From Candidatus Sumerlaeota bacterium (GTDB taxonomy: Bacteria; Sumerlaeota; Sumerlaeia; JADFCT01), in the NCBI GenBank assembly GCA_026398575.1, contig JAPLSP010000167.1:1-20454 (forward strand): a stretch of DNA of 20,454 bases. The letters are read 5' to 3'. Within the stretch, counting starts at the first letter, position 1. The number at the start of each line of letters is the position of its first letter. The translations under genes and the position numbers were made by a program. Shown piece after piece: positions 1-6,984 of this stretch. The notes under the pieces were generated by a model. That model searched no databases. It was not told the DNA's origin and saw only the letters and a program-made list of their open reading frames with translations.

Positions 1-13
1 CCATCGCGCGACA

Positions 14-40
14 AGGCCGCCCGCCGGAGCGGGACGGCCT
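14..40. terminator. GC-rich stem-loop downstream of the propeller/TPR gene
   Basis: Two 12-nt arms (14-25 and 29-40, AGGCCG at the outer end) pair around a 3-nt GGA loop, with one bulged base. It lies about 20 nt past the stop of the minus-strand gene ending at 62, so it could end or stabilise that transcript. There is no real T-run after it on the minus strand, so it may equally be a dispersed repeat hairpin. Confidence 0.35.
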
Positions 41-46
41 ACCATT

Positions 47-59
47 CGGCGCCAGCTTT
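47..59. repeat. Possible fragment of the GCGCCAGC palindromic repeat family
   Basis: CGGCGCCAGCTTT here is identical over 13 nt to the left arm of the palindromic repeat at 4840-4852. The neighbouring bases do not continue the match. It sits at the 3' end of a gene, as the fuller copies at 4827 and 14993 do. A chance match cannot be excluded. Confidence 0.25.
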
Positions 60-61
60 AC

Positions 62-2806
62 TCATTCCACTCCGTTTTTCAGAAAGCTCAACGCCACGAA
101 TGGATCGCCCTGCGCAAGGAACTCCTTCGCCAGCCGCGACCGGAGCGTTTCCTGCAAGACACGCGAAGGGTCGGTTGCCAGGGCCGCTTTCAGCGTATAG
201 ATCACCTGTTCGCGCGGAAATCCCAACGCTCCATAGGCTTCGGCCATGCAATAGAAAATCACGGGCCGCGCTTCCTTGGCCTCCTCTTTGCGAAGGTACG
301 CCGCATAATTGCGCAGCGCGCGCAGCCAGGTTCCAGACAGATCGCGGTCGGGATGCTTCGAGGATTCGGCGACGGCGATCGCTTCGTCTTTCATCAGATC
401 GGCGAAGATGACGCTGGCCTCCACGCCGTTGAAGAGCAGCGAGCGGCGTTCGGACAAGTATTCGAAATAGCGTCGCGCGCATTCCTGCCGGCGCTGGCGC
501 CGCGCGTTGACCGGTTTGCCATCCGTCGCCAGACTGCGATACGACATCGCCGTCTCCAGCGCCATGCGCGCATCGAGCCAATTGCCCTGGCGCAGGCGCG
601 CCTCGCCCGTCAGCCCCGAGGCCGCCATTGCCGTCAATCCCCAGTCGCGATTCCGGTCTTTTTGCGACGCTTCCTCAAGCCGCGCCATGATAAACCGCTG
701 CTGGCGCGCCACGCTCTCGGGCCTGCCGTCGCGCAGCGCTTTGCGCATCTCGGCCAGTTCCGGCAACAGTTCGCGCCAGCGCATCGCCGGATCGGCCGTC
801 AGCGCCATGACCAGATCGGGCTTGAGCGCGGGCGACAGCATGATCGTTTCGATGAAAGCGGTCTCGAAGGCTTTGCGCCGGCCTTGTTCGGCAGATAAGA
901 GGCCTTCGCTGAGGAACTGTCCGGCGTCCATGGCGTATTCGTCCAGCAATTGCTCGATGCGGTCCATCATGGCGTCGGTCATGCCTTGCTTCAGCAGGCG
1001 CTGGAAGCATTCGCGGCTCGAACGCTCGTCGCCCAGGGCCAGACGCGCCTGGCTCAGCCAGAACAGCGCCTCGCGCGCGTCTTTGACTTCCGTGGCCGCG
1101 TAGGCTTCGGCAAGCCGGGCGCGATATTTCAGCTCCGGCGACACAAACGCAGGGTCGGCGCCATGAATCGCTTCGCCGCTACGCAGGAAGTTTTCTTCTT
1201 CGATCGCGCTGAAGATGCTTTTGCATTCCGACAGCAGCGCGTCGCTCGGCTCGGCGGTCTTCAACAGGCTGGCGAAGTCCTTGACGGCGCCGCTGAACGA
1301 GCCTTCGCGCCATTCGCGGACGGCTTCGATATAGGTTCTGATCTGCGAGGCCGACATCTGCGCGATCAGCGTCTGCGGATGGCAGATGGAGGTGCTCGAC
1401 GTCGCCGCCAGGAGAGCCGAAGCGCGCTGGAACCATTGTTCGGCTGTTCCGGGGGCGCCGTCTTCGAACAGGGCGAATTCGCCCATGAAGCGGGCGGCCT
1501 GCCCGCGCAGACGCCGGACTTCGGCGTTCAGCGTTTTTTGATTATAGACTTCCTGCGCCAGCGCCCACGCCTCGGGCTTTTCGCCGCGGTCGCGCAGCAG
1601 GCGGGCCAGAATCAGGCGGATCTGATCCGCCGGCACGCCCTTGGAGACGGCGTTGAGCGATGCGCGGAAAATGGCGATGGCCTGGCTGACGTGTCCGCGC
1701 CCTTCCAGAAAGCTCGCCCATCCGTATGCCGTGTCGCCGTCGGGGAAGCGCAAGGCGTAGCCGGGAGTCTGGACGGCGCCCGTCAGGAGGAAGCTTTTTC
1801 CAAGCACGATGGCGTATTGACCCGAAAACGGATCGCTGGCCACGCGCGACGCTTCGTTGGGGAGGCCGGGCGTCAGGCTGCGCCCGAGGGTCAGCGCGCT
1901 GCGCCGCAATACGGCGTCGCCGCCGTCGAGGACGATCAGCGCGTTCGAGCCGATTGGCGCCGCGGCATAGGACGGATTCAATTCCCCCGAAGGAATGACC
2001 AGGGCTTGAGAGGCCGCCCTTGGGATCGGCGCCATTGAAACCACGCGATTCATCTTGTCGCGCTTCAGGTCGCAGCGCAGGACCGTGGCGCCCTGAGCGG
2101 TGCCGCACGTCAGCAGGAGCTCGTCATCGTCATTGGGCGTCCACTGGATGGTCCATACCGGTCCGAATTCATCGGCGGGCTTCAGTTCCTTGCGCGGGTC
2201 GTCCTTGGATGTGAGGGAGATGACGCAAACCTTGGGGCTGCCGCTGTCGTAGCTGATATAGGCCAGTTTCGCGCCGCTGGGAGACGGACGCGGGCAAATC
2301 TGGTCATAGGGCGCCTGGACGACGGCCTCGACGGCGCCGCTCTTGAGGTCGCAGCGATAAATGTCGGACGAGCCGCTGCGCGTGGAAGAGAAGTAAAGCG
2401 ACAGCCCGTCGGGGGAATAAACCGGATCGGATTCGCGGGCCTTGTGTTCGGCCAAAGCGCGCCGCTGTCCCGTGGCGCCATTGATGAGGATCAGGTCCCA
2501 GGAGTGATCCGTCGCGTCGCGTTCGGCCACGCAGACCAGGTCGCGTCCGTTCGGCGACCACGTCAGTCCGCCGGGCCGCAGGCCTTTAATCTCAAGGGTC
2601 GTGCTGCGCGAGGAAACGGCGTCTATGACCATCAGTTTCCCATTGGAAAGCGTATAGGCGATCTGCCGCCCTTTGGGCGAAACGGCCACGTCCATGATAT
2701 CCGGCGGGATTTTATAGCGCGGGGGAAAAGCAACGGCGGCGTCCACCGGCGGCGCGGAGTACAGAACCGCCAGCAGGAAAACGAAAACGCAACGCAAATA
2801 CATCAT
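62..2806 (-). CDS. Secreted TolB-like beta-propeller protein with long TPR-like C-terminal region
   Basis: The protein is about 914 residues from the chosen start. It opens with a signal peptide (MMYLRCVFVFLLAVLYSAP, then VDA-A as a likely cleavage site), so it should be exported. Residues about 27-310 carry repeated WD40-like/PD40 blades of the TolB type: DVAVSPKGRQIAYTL, DPVYSPDGLSLYFSSTRSGS with SDIYRCD following, and RPSPSGAKLAYISYDSGSPK. From about residue 360 to the end the sequence is alpha-helical with TPR-like pairs (for example YGWASFLEGRGHVSQAIAIF, and FYCMAEAYGALGFPREQVIY near the end). Such proteins usually serve as scaffolds in the envelope; no catalytic motif was seen and no partner is known. 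The start is uncertain: an in-frame ATG at 2821 has AAGGA directly abutting it, so I prefer 2806, just before the hydrophobic segment. A further upstream ATG at 2860 is unlikely. It is divergent from the 3217 gene. Confidence 0.8.
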   Translation of the reverse strand: MMYLRCVFVFLLAVLYSAPPVDAAVAFPPRYKIPPDIMDVAVSPKGRQIAYTLSNGKLMVIDAVSSRSTTLEIKGLRPGGLTWSPNGRDLVCVAERDATDHSWDLILINGATGQRRALAEHKARESDPVYSPDGLSLYFSSTRSGSSDIYRCDLKSGAVEAVVQAPYDQICPRPSPSGAKLAYISYDSGSPKVCVISLTSKDDPRKELKPADEFGPVWTIQWTPNDDDELLLTCGTAQGATVLRCDLKRDKMNRVVSMAPIPRAASQALVIPSGELNPSYAAAPIGSNALIVLDGGDAVLRRSALTLGRSLTPGLPNEASRVASDPFSGQYAIVLGKSFLLTGAVQTPGYALRFPDGDTAYGWASFLEGRGHVSQAIAIFRASLNAVSKGVPADQIRLILARLLRDRGEKPEAWALAQEVYNQKTLNAEVRRLRGQAARFMGEFALFEDGAPGTAEQWFQRASALLAATSSTSICHPQTLIAQMSASQIRTYIEAVREWREGSFSGAVKDFASLLKTAEPSDALLSECKSIFSAIEEENFLRSGEAIHGADPAFVSPELKYRARLAEAYAATEVKDAREALFWLSQARLALGDERSSRECFQRLLKQGMTDAMMDRIEQLLDEYAMDAGQFLSEGLLSAEQGRRKAFETAFIETIMLSPALKPDLVMALTADPAMRWRELLPELAEMRKALRDGRPESVARQQRFIMARLEEASQKDRNRDWGLTAMAASGLTGEARLRQGNWLDARMALETAMSYRSLATDGKPVNARRQRRQECARRYFEYLSERRSLLFNGVEASVIFADLMKDEAIAVAESSKHPDRDLSGTWLRALRNYAAYLRKEEAKEARPVIFYCMAEAYGALGFPREQVIYTLKAALATDPSRVLQETLRSRLAKEFLAQGDPFVALSFLKNGVE

Positions 2807-3216
2807 GAGAGTCTCAATCATTCCTTGAAGTATGAAGATCGCCGCCTTGAAACACTGCAATAAACCAGCCGCAGGGCGCCGCGTATGGGTCGGCGGACGC
2901 CCGCAGGAAACATGGAATCAAGGGCGGAAACGTCATTTCCATCTTTCGGGGCGGAATTTTCAAGCCGAAAAGTGGCATAGACTGGAAACGGACGCATTTC
3001 AGTTGAGCTACCTTGGCGTGCTGGAAAAGATCTGACAAAATAATGTGCGACAAAATAATAACACAATGCCATTCCTGCTGGATTCAACGGCAACGTGTTT
3101 TCATTGTTTTTGCTCTTTTTTCTATATTTTTTTGTCTTTTTGGGCTTGCTCCAGCCGGTTGGCAAGTTTAGATTTTTATTATGTAACGGGCGCGATCATT
3201 CTCATATATCATTATT
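2807..3216. other. Divergent intergenic region
   Basis: About 410 bases separate two divergent genes and should hold both promoters. The right half is AT-rich with T-runs near 3110-3140. An 11-nt direct repeat, GACAAAATAAT, occurs at 3034-3044 and 3049-3059, a 15-nt period. No convincing small gene was found; the ORFs here lack a plausible start signal and family features. Confidence 0.5.
3159..3187 (+). promoter_or_regulatory. Candidate sigma70-type promoter for the DUF1549 gene
   Basis: TTGGCA at 3159-3164 and TGTAAC at 3182-3187 are separated by 17 nt and lie about 30 nt before the ATG at 3217. The -35 is close to consensus and the -10 matches at 4 of 6. It is found by eye only, and no good Shine-Dalgarno sequence follows it. 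Confidence 0.3.
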
Positions 3217-4761
3217 ATGAAAACCTCATTATTTGCTTTTGGCGCGCTTCATGCGCTATCGTCTCTCGTTCGCCCCTACGAGAGCGATGGCGCATTTGCC
3301 ACGGCCAACTCCATAGACACTCTCGTGCTCGCGAAATTGCGCGAGAAGGGAATCGAGCCCGCCCATCTCTGTTCCGACGAGGTTTTTGTCCGGCGTGTTT
3401 ATCTTGACGCGATTGGCACGCTTCCCACGGCGGCGGAGGCGCGCGCGTTTCTGGAGGATCGGAGCCCGGACAAGCGCGGCAGTTTGATTGACCGCCTCCT
3501 CGCGCGGGAAGAGTTCGCGGATTACTGGGCGATGAAGTGGTGTAATCTGCTGCGGGTCAAGTCGGAATTTCCCATCAATTTGTGGCCCAATGCGGTGCAG
3601 GCGTATCACCGCTGGATTCGAACCGGCATCAAGGAAAACATGCCATACAACCGCTTCGTCCGCGAGCTTCTGACATCGAGCGGAAGCAATTTCCGAAAGC
3701 CGCAAGTCAATTTCTATCGCGCCGTCCAGAGCAAGGATCCGCAGTCCCTGGCGCAGGCTGTGGCATTGACCTTTATGGGCGCGCGCGCGGACAAATGGCC
3801 GAAGGATCGTCTGGCCGGCATGGCGGCTTTTTTCTCGCAGGTCGGCTACAAGACCACAGCGGAATGGAAGGAGGAGATTGTTTTCTACGATCTCGGCAAG
3901 ACCAATCCTCCCGCGTCCGCAACATTTCCGGATGGGAAGACGGCGCCTCTGCCCCCGATGCAGGACCCTCGCGAAATATTTGCCAACTGGCTCATCAGCC
4001 CGGGCAATCCGTGGTTCACGCGCAGCATCGCGAATCGTGTCTGGTCTTGGTTGTTGGGACGCGGTATCATTCATGAGCCGGACGACATCCGCCCGGACAA
4101 TCCGCCCGTCAATCCCGAACTGCTGGCGCTGCTGGAGCGGGAGCTGATTGCGAACCGATATGACCTGAAGCATCTTTTCCGGCTGATCCTGAAATCGCAA
4201 ACCTATCAGCTTTCCTGCGTTCCCCAATCCAAAAATTCTCAGAGTGAGGCCTGTTTCGCCTTTTATCCATTGCGGCGGCTGGGAGCGGAGGTTTTGATTG
4301 ACGCCATCAACCAGATCACCGGCACGAAAGAGAAATACACCAGCCGCATCCCGGAGCCGTTCACCTACATCCCGGAGGATCTGCGTTCGATTGCACTGGC
4401 CGACGCCAGCATCAGCAGTTCCTTTCTTGAATTGTTCGGGCGTTCGCCGCGCGAAGCCGGCCTGGAATCGGAACAACGGGATAGTCTCCCGACGGCCGCC
4501 CAGCAGTTGCATCTTCGGAATTCGAGTCATATCAGAAGCAAACTGGAGCAAAGCGCTCTGCTGCGCGCCTTGCTCAACTCCGGCGGCAAACCACGCGACA
4601 TCGTCAACGAGATTTACCTGACGATTCTGTCGCGTTATCCGACGGACGAGGAATTCAATGTCGTGGTCGCGTATAAGCAGGCGGCCGAAAATAACCAGGG
4701 CGTTGGCTTGGACATTGCCTGGGCGTTGATCAATAGCGCAGAGTTCCAGTATCGGCACTAA
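3217..4761 (+). CDS. DUF1549/DUF1553 domain protein lacking the CxxCH motif
   Basis: This is a 514-residue protein. DUF1549 covers about residues 30-215 (IDTLVLAKL, RRVYLDAIGTLPTAAEARAF, SLIDRLLAREEFADYWAMKW) and DUF1553 starts near 250 (DPREIFANWLISPGNPWFTR followed by SIANRVWSWLLGRGIIHEPD). These domains are typical of Planctomycetes-type exported proteins of unknown function encoded beside DUF1501 proteins, as here. In the usual family a CAQCHxHPF-like segment sits just before the W...AAFFxxV motif. Here the sequence runs ALTFMGARADKWPKDRLAGM and has no cysteine pair, so heme or metal binding there is probably absent. The N-terminus (MKTSLFAFGALHALSSLV) may be a weak signal peptide. No clear ribosome binding site precedes the ATG, but no better start is visible. 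The next gene follows after about 300 nt filled with a palindromic repeat. Confidence 0.88.
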   Translation: MKTSLFAFGALHALSSLVRPYESDGAFATANSIDTLVLAKLREKGIEPAHLCSDEVFVRRVYLDAIGTLPTAAEARAFLEDRSPDKRGSLIDRLLAREEFADYWAMKWCNLLRVKSEFPINLWPNAVQAYHRWIRTGIKENMPYNRFVRELLTSSGSNFRKPQVNFYRAVQSKDPQSLAQAVALTFMGARADKWPKDRLAGMAAFFSQVGYKTTAEWKEEIVFYDLGKTNPPASATFPDGKTAPLPPMQDPREIFANWLISPGNPWFTRSIANRVWSWLLGRGIIHEPDDIRPDNPPVNPELLALLERELIANRYDLKHLFRLILKSQTYQLSCVPQSKNSQSEACFAFYPLRRLGAEVLIDAINQITGTKEKYTSRIPEPFTYIPEDLRSIALADASISSSFLELFGRSPREAGLESEQRDSLPTAAQQLHLRNSSHIRSKLEQSALLRALLNSGGKPRDIVNEIYLTILSRYPTDEEFNVVVAYKQAAENNQGVGLDIAWALINSAEFQYRH

Positions 4762-4776
4762 GCACTCATATTCGAA

Positions 4777-4806
4777 TTGCGATCTCATAAATCTATCGCA
4801 AATTTT
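4777..4806 (+). terminator. Weak stem-loop after the DUF1549 gene
   Basis: TTGCGAT (4777-4783) pairs with ATCGCAA (4795-4801) around an 11-nt loop, followed by only four T residues. It lies 16 nt past the stop codon. The stem is short and the T-tract poor, so it could be a leaky terminator or just chance. Confidence 0.3.
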
Positions 4807-4826
4807 CATGCAGAAAGGGTAGACTC

Positions 4827-5029
4827 ATGCGGATAGGATCGGCGCCAGCTTTTGGAGTATAAGAGCGGAGATTCTCGCTTCGCTGCGAACTCCCGCTCGC
4901 CGCCTTCTTTTTTGCGCCAGGGCCATTGAATCGCCAAAAAGAAGGCGGCGAGCCACCTTACTCCAAAAGCTGGCGCCGCTTCCGACCGCATTGCTTTCGT
5001 CCCTGAGGCAAAAATACGTGACTGAATTT
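4827..5029. repeat. Palindromic dispersed repeat, copy 1 (long form)
   Basis: GGCGCCAGCTTTTGGAGTA at 4841-4859 is matched perfectly, in reverse complement, by 4959-4977. The symmetry extends outward to ATGCGG (4827-4832) and CCGCAT (4986-4991). A right flank to 5029, ending TACGTGACTGAATTT, is also shared with copy 2 at 14993-15112, so the repeat unit is larger than the palindrome. The 99-nt centre holds a second inverted repeat. There is no coding capacity for a transposase. It looks like a MITE or REP-like non-autonomous element placed between two co-directional genes. Confidence 0.75.
4896..4952. repeat. Inner inverted repeat nested in repeat copy 1
   Basis: The 21-nt arms at 4896-4916 and 4932-4952 (starting CTCGCCGCCTTCTTTTT) pair with one mismatch around a 15-nt loop. 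Copy 2 of the outer repeat has no such insert, which suggests a palindrome inserted into the loop of another palindrome. Confidence 0.65.
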
Positions 5030-5068
5030 ATGACCCACCGCGTTAAGCATAAAAGGACGCACGAAACC

Positions 5069-6481
5069 ATGAGCATTTCCATTTCCAGGCGCGATCTGAT
5101 GCGGCAGGGTCTTCTCGGCGCGGCCGGGCTGTGTCTGGCCGACCGGCTGGCAGTTTCCGCCTTCGCCGCCGCGCCGCAGTCCACAGCGTCCGCTCCGCCC
5201 ACTGTTTCCCCGCCCTCCTCCTCCTCCCGCAAGGCCAAATCGGTCATTCAGATTTGGATGTGGGGCGGTCCGGCGCATCTTGATACCTTTGATCCGAAAC
5301 CGGAAGCCGGGAACGATTACTGCGGCCCATTCAATAAGCCGATCGAAACCAATGTGCCCGGGATCAGGATTTGCGAGCTTCTGCCGCTGCTGGCCAAACA
5401 GGCGGACAAGTATTCCATTATCCGCAGCATGACCCATGGCGCCAACGCTCATGAGACGGCCTCCTATATGATGCAGACCGGACGCAAGGCCGGCGAGCGC
5501 CTGGTGTATCCGGGCGCCGGCGCTGTCGTTTCGTATTTCAAGGGCTACGACGGCGGATACAAGGGGCAGATTCCGCCATACATCGTATTGACGGAACCGC
5601 AGGGACGGTTTGACGAGGCGGGATTCCTGGGCACGCGCTACAAAGCGTTCGCGACGGGCGGCGATCCGGCGCAAAGCCGGTTCATGGTGGAAGGCATCGT
5701 CGCCGAAGGCATTGCGGACAAGCAACAGCGCGACCGGCGCGACTTGCTCGGCAAACTGGACACGCTCAAGCGCTCCCTCCCGGAGCATCCAGCGTTGCAG
5801 GCGCTGGCCCGGTCGGAGGAACAGGCTTACGACATGATCCTCGGCGACGGCGCGAAGGTGTTTGACCTTGCCGATGAGAAAGACGCCCTGCGCGACCGCT
5901 ATGGCCGCGTTACGCTGGCGGCAGGCGCGCCGGCGACGCAGATTGCGCCGCGAACGACCTTCGGGCAATCATGCCTGGTGGCGCGGCGGCTGGTCGAACG
6001 CGGCGTTCCTTACATCACCATCAACTATCCCGGATGGGATACGCACAAAGACCATTTTGTGGAAATGAAGCGGAAACTGCCGGAACTGGATCAAGGCATG
6101 TCGGCATTGATCCAGGATTTGTCGGAGCGCGGAATGCTCGACGGCACGATCATCTGGTGGGGCGGCGAATTTGGCCGCTCTCCGAAAATCCAATGGGAAG
6201 CGCCGTGGAACGGCGGCCGCGGACACTGGGGCAATGCGTTCTGCGCCGTGGTTGCCGGCGGCGGTTTCAAGGGTGGACACGTGGTTGGCGCAACGGATGC
6301 CAAAGGCGAAGAAGTGAAGGAACGCCCGGTCTATCCGCGCGATCTCATTGGCAGCATCTACCAGCTGCTCGGCATTGATCTCGGCGCCAGCCTGCCTCAC
6401 CCGCAAGGCATGGACGCCCACGTCATTCCCACGGCAGGGGAAAATATTCCCACCGGCGGACTGTTGAACGGAATCATTTAA
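5069..6481 (+). CDS. DUF1501 family protein with Tat signal
   Basis: The protein is 470 residues from the chosen ATG, which places the twin-arginine signal at the start (SRRDLMRQGLLGAAGLCLAD, residues 6-25); the upstream ATG at 4991 lies in a repeat. AAGGA at 5053-5057 precedes it by 11 nt. A Pro/Ser-rich linker spans about 36-54, followed by DUF1501 motifs: IQIWMWGGPAHLDTFDPKP (60-78), IIRSMTHGANAHETASYMMQ, ITINYPGWDTHKDHF, WWGGEFGRSP (GGEFGR at 365-370) and GGRGHW (382-387). DUF1501 proteins belong to the alkaline phosphatase/sulfatase-like fold. Their substrate is generally unknown, but folded export through Tat fits a metalloenzyme. The position between a DUF1549/DUF1553 gene and a PPC-domain gene is typical of this cluster type and suggests the three products act together in the periplasm or at the surface. 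Confidence 0.9.
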   Translation: MSISISRRDLMRQGLLGAAGLCLADRLAVSAFAAAPQSTASAPPTVSPPSSSSRKAKSVIQIWMWGGPAHLDTFDPKPEAGNDYCGPFNKPIETNVPGIRICELLPLLAKQADKYSIIRSMTHGANAHETASYMMQTGRKAGERLVYPGAGAVVSYFKGYDGGYKGQIPPYIVLTEPQGRFDEAGFLGTRYKAFATGGDPAQSRFMVEGIVAEGIADKQQRDRRDLLGKLDTLKRSLPEHPALQALARSEEQAYDMILGDGAKVFDLADEKDALRDRYGRVTLAAGAPATQIAPRTTFGQSCLVARRLVERGVPYITINYPGWDTHKDHFVEMKRKLPELDQGMSALIQDLSERGMLDGTIIWWGGEFGRSPKIQWEAPWNGGRGHWGNAFCAVVAGGGFKGGHVVGATDAKGEEVKERPVYPRDLIGSIYQLLGIDLGASLPHPQGMDAHVIPTAGENIPTGGLLNGII

Positions 6482-6500
6482 GTATTTGCCGCGCTGCGGA

Positions 6501-6516
6501 TGACAACATGTTGTCA
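6501..6516. repeat. Perfect 16-nt palindrome TGACAACATGTTGTCA, left copy
   Basis: The site is self-complementary over 16 nt. A near-identical site, with GACAACATGTTGTC as the shared core, lies at 6823-6838, and GCTGCG/CGCAGC hexamers sit just outside the pair (6493-6498 and 6841-6846). The two copies therefore form the ends of an inverted-repeat segment of about 350 nt. It could be a protein binding site or the end of a mobile element. Confidence 0.6.
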
Positions 6517-6586
6517 TTCATCCAAACATCGCAAAGAGGAATATTTCATCTGGAGCACAAAAAAATACCAGGCCATTTCTGGCGAC

Positions 6587-6670
6587 TTTGTCCCGGAGGG
6601 ACAATTGATAATAGCCCACCGATTTATCGGTGGGTACCGGGAATAACAAAAATGGAGTCCCGGAGGGACG
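6587..6670 (+). repeat. Structured REP-like module, left copy
   Basis: The module runs TTTGTCCCGGAGGGACA, then AATAGCCCA leading into a hairpin (CCCACCGAT 6615-6623 pairing with ATCGGTGGG 6626-6634), then AAAAATGGAGTCCCGGAGGG with ACG completing it. The reverse complement of 6869-6951 has the same order of parts. Each end carries its own short palindrome, GTCCCGGAGGGAC or close to it. No transposase lies in the window. Such units in other genomes are often moved by RAYT/IS200-like enzymes, which is inference here. Confidence 0.75.
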
Positions 6671-6706
6671 AATGAAATGAGCGATTCAACAAGTAACGGA
6701 CTAGGA

Positions 6707-6729
6707 TTTTTCAAAAACTGTTTGAAAAA
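6707..6729. repeat. AT-rich hairpin
   Basis: TTTTTCAAA (6707-6715) and TTTGAAAAA (6721-6729) form a 9-bp stem around a 5-nt loop. It is part of the dense palindrome cluster between the DUF1501 and PPC genes and may act as a terminator for the DUF1501 transcript, although it lies more than 200 nt downstream. Confidence 0.4.
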
Positions 6730-6730
6730 A

Positions 6731-6749
6731 TGTGCCGCTTTGCGGCACA
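6731..6749. repeat. Short GC hairpin
   Basis: TGTGCCGC (6731-6738) and GCGGCACA (6742-6749) form a perfect 8-bp stem with a TTT loop, immediately next to the AT-rich hairpin and the 26-nt inverted repeat. Confidence 0.55.
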
Positions 6750-6750
6750 A

Positions 6751-6814
6751 AATCCGTTTAATCTTTTAATCCGTGGTAAGAAAGGCCACCACGGATTAAA
6801 GGATTAAACGGATT
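6751..6814. repeat. 26-nt-arm inverted repeat
   Basis: The arms 6751-6776 and 6789-6814, containing TTTAATCCGTGG and CCACGGATTAAA, pair with a single mismatch around a 12-nt spacer. The outer part AATCCGTTTAATC is a partial echo of the inner TTAATCCG, so the arm itself looks internally repeated. It is probably a dispersed structured repeat rather than a terminator. Confidence 0.7.
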
Positions 6815-6822
6815 ACAACAAA

Positions 6823-6838
6823 CGACAACATGTTGTCG
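6823..6838. repeat. Perfect 16-nt palindrome CGACAACATGTTGTCG, right copy
   Basis: This is the partner of the palindrome at 6501-6516; only the outermost base pair differs (C/G instead of T/A), and it changes on both sides so that symmetry is kept. Confidence 0.6.
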
Positions 6839-6868
6839 CTCGCAGCATGATAAGGGCTTAATTTCAGC

Positions 6869-6951
6869 CGTCCCTCCGGGACTCCATTTTTCTCGATTGC
6901 TCACCCAGCGCTGAAGCGCTGGGCTATTGTCAAATGTCCCTCCGGGACAAA
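6869..6951 (-). repeat. Structured REP-like module, right copy (inverted)
   Basis: This is the reverse-complement counterpart of 6587-6670. Its ends are almost identical to the left copy, but the central hairpin stem is different in sequence (CCCAGCGCT 6904-6912 pairing with AGCGCTGGG 6915-6923). The element runs past 6934, so it supplies the first ATG of the frame used by the next gene. Confidence 0.75.
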
Positions 6952-6984
6952 AATCTGACTTATCTTAGGCCTCAGGAACGTTCC

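Noticed and set aside
950..2038. Long plus-strand open frame of 362 codons
   Set aside because: It is antisense to the propeller/TPR gene, rich in Arg/Gly/Ala as expected for a shadow frame in GC-rich DNA, and has no recognisable domain.
3045..3407. Small plus-strand open frame rich in Phe and Cys
   Set aside because: It runs through the AT-rich promoter region into another frame of the DUF1549 gene; no ribosome binding site or family match.
3256..4809. Minus-strand open frame of 517 codons
   Set aside because: It mirrors the DUF1549/DUF1553 gene, whose family motifs are clear on the plus strand; the reverse product has no family features.
4991..5068. Upstream start for the DUF1501 gene
   Set aside because: These 26 codons begin at the edge of a palindromic repeat and would bury the twin-arginine signal; the ATG at 5069 has a Shine-Dalgarno and places the signal at the N-terminus.
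6490..6951. Possible CRISPR array or small insertion sequence
   Set aside because: The repeats are inverted and of several kinds, with no regular direct repeat-spacer pattern and no transposase frame.
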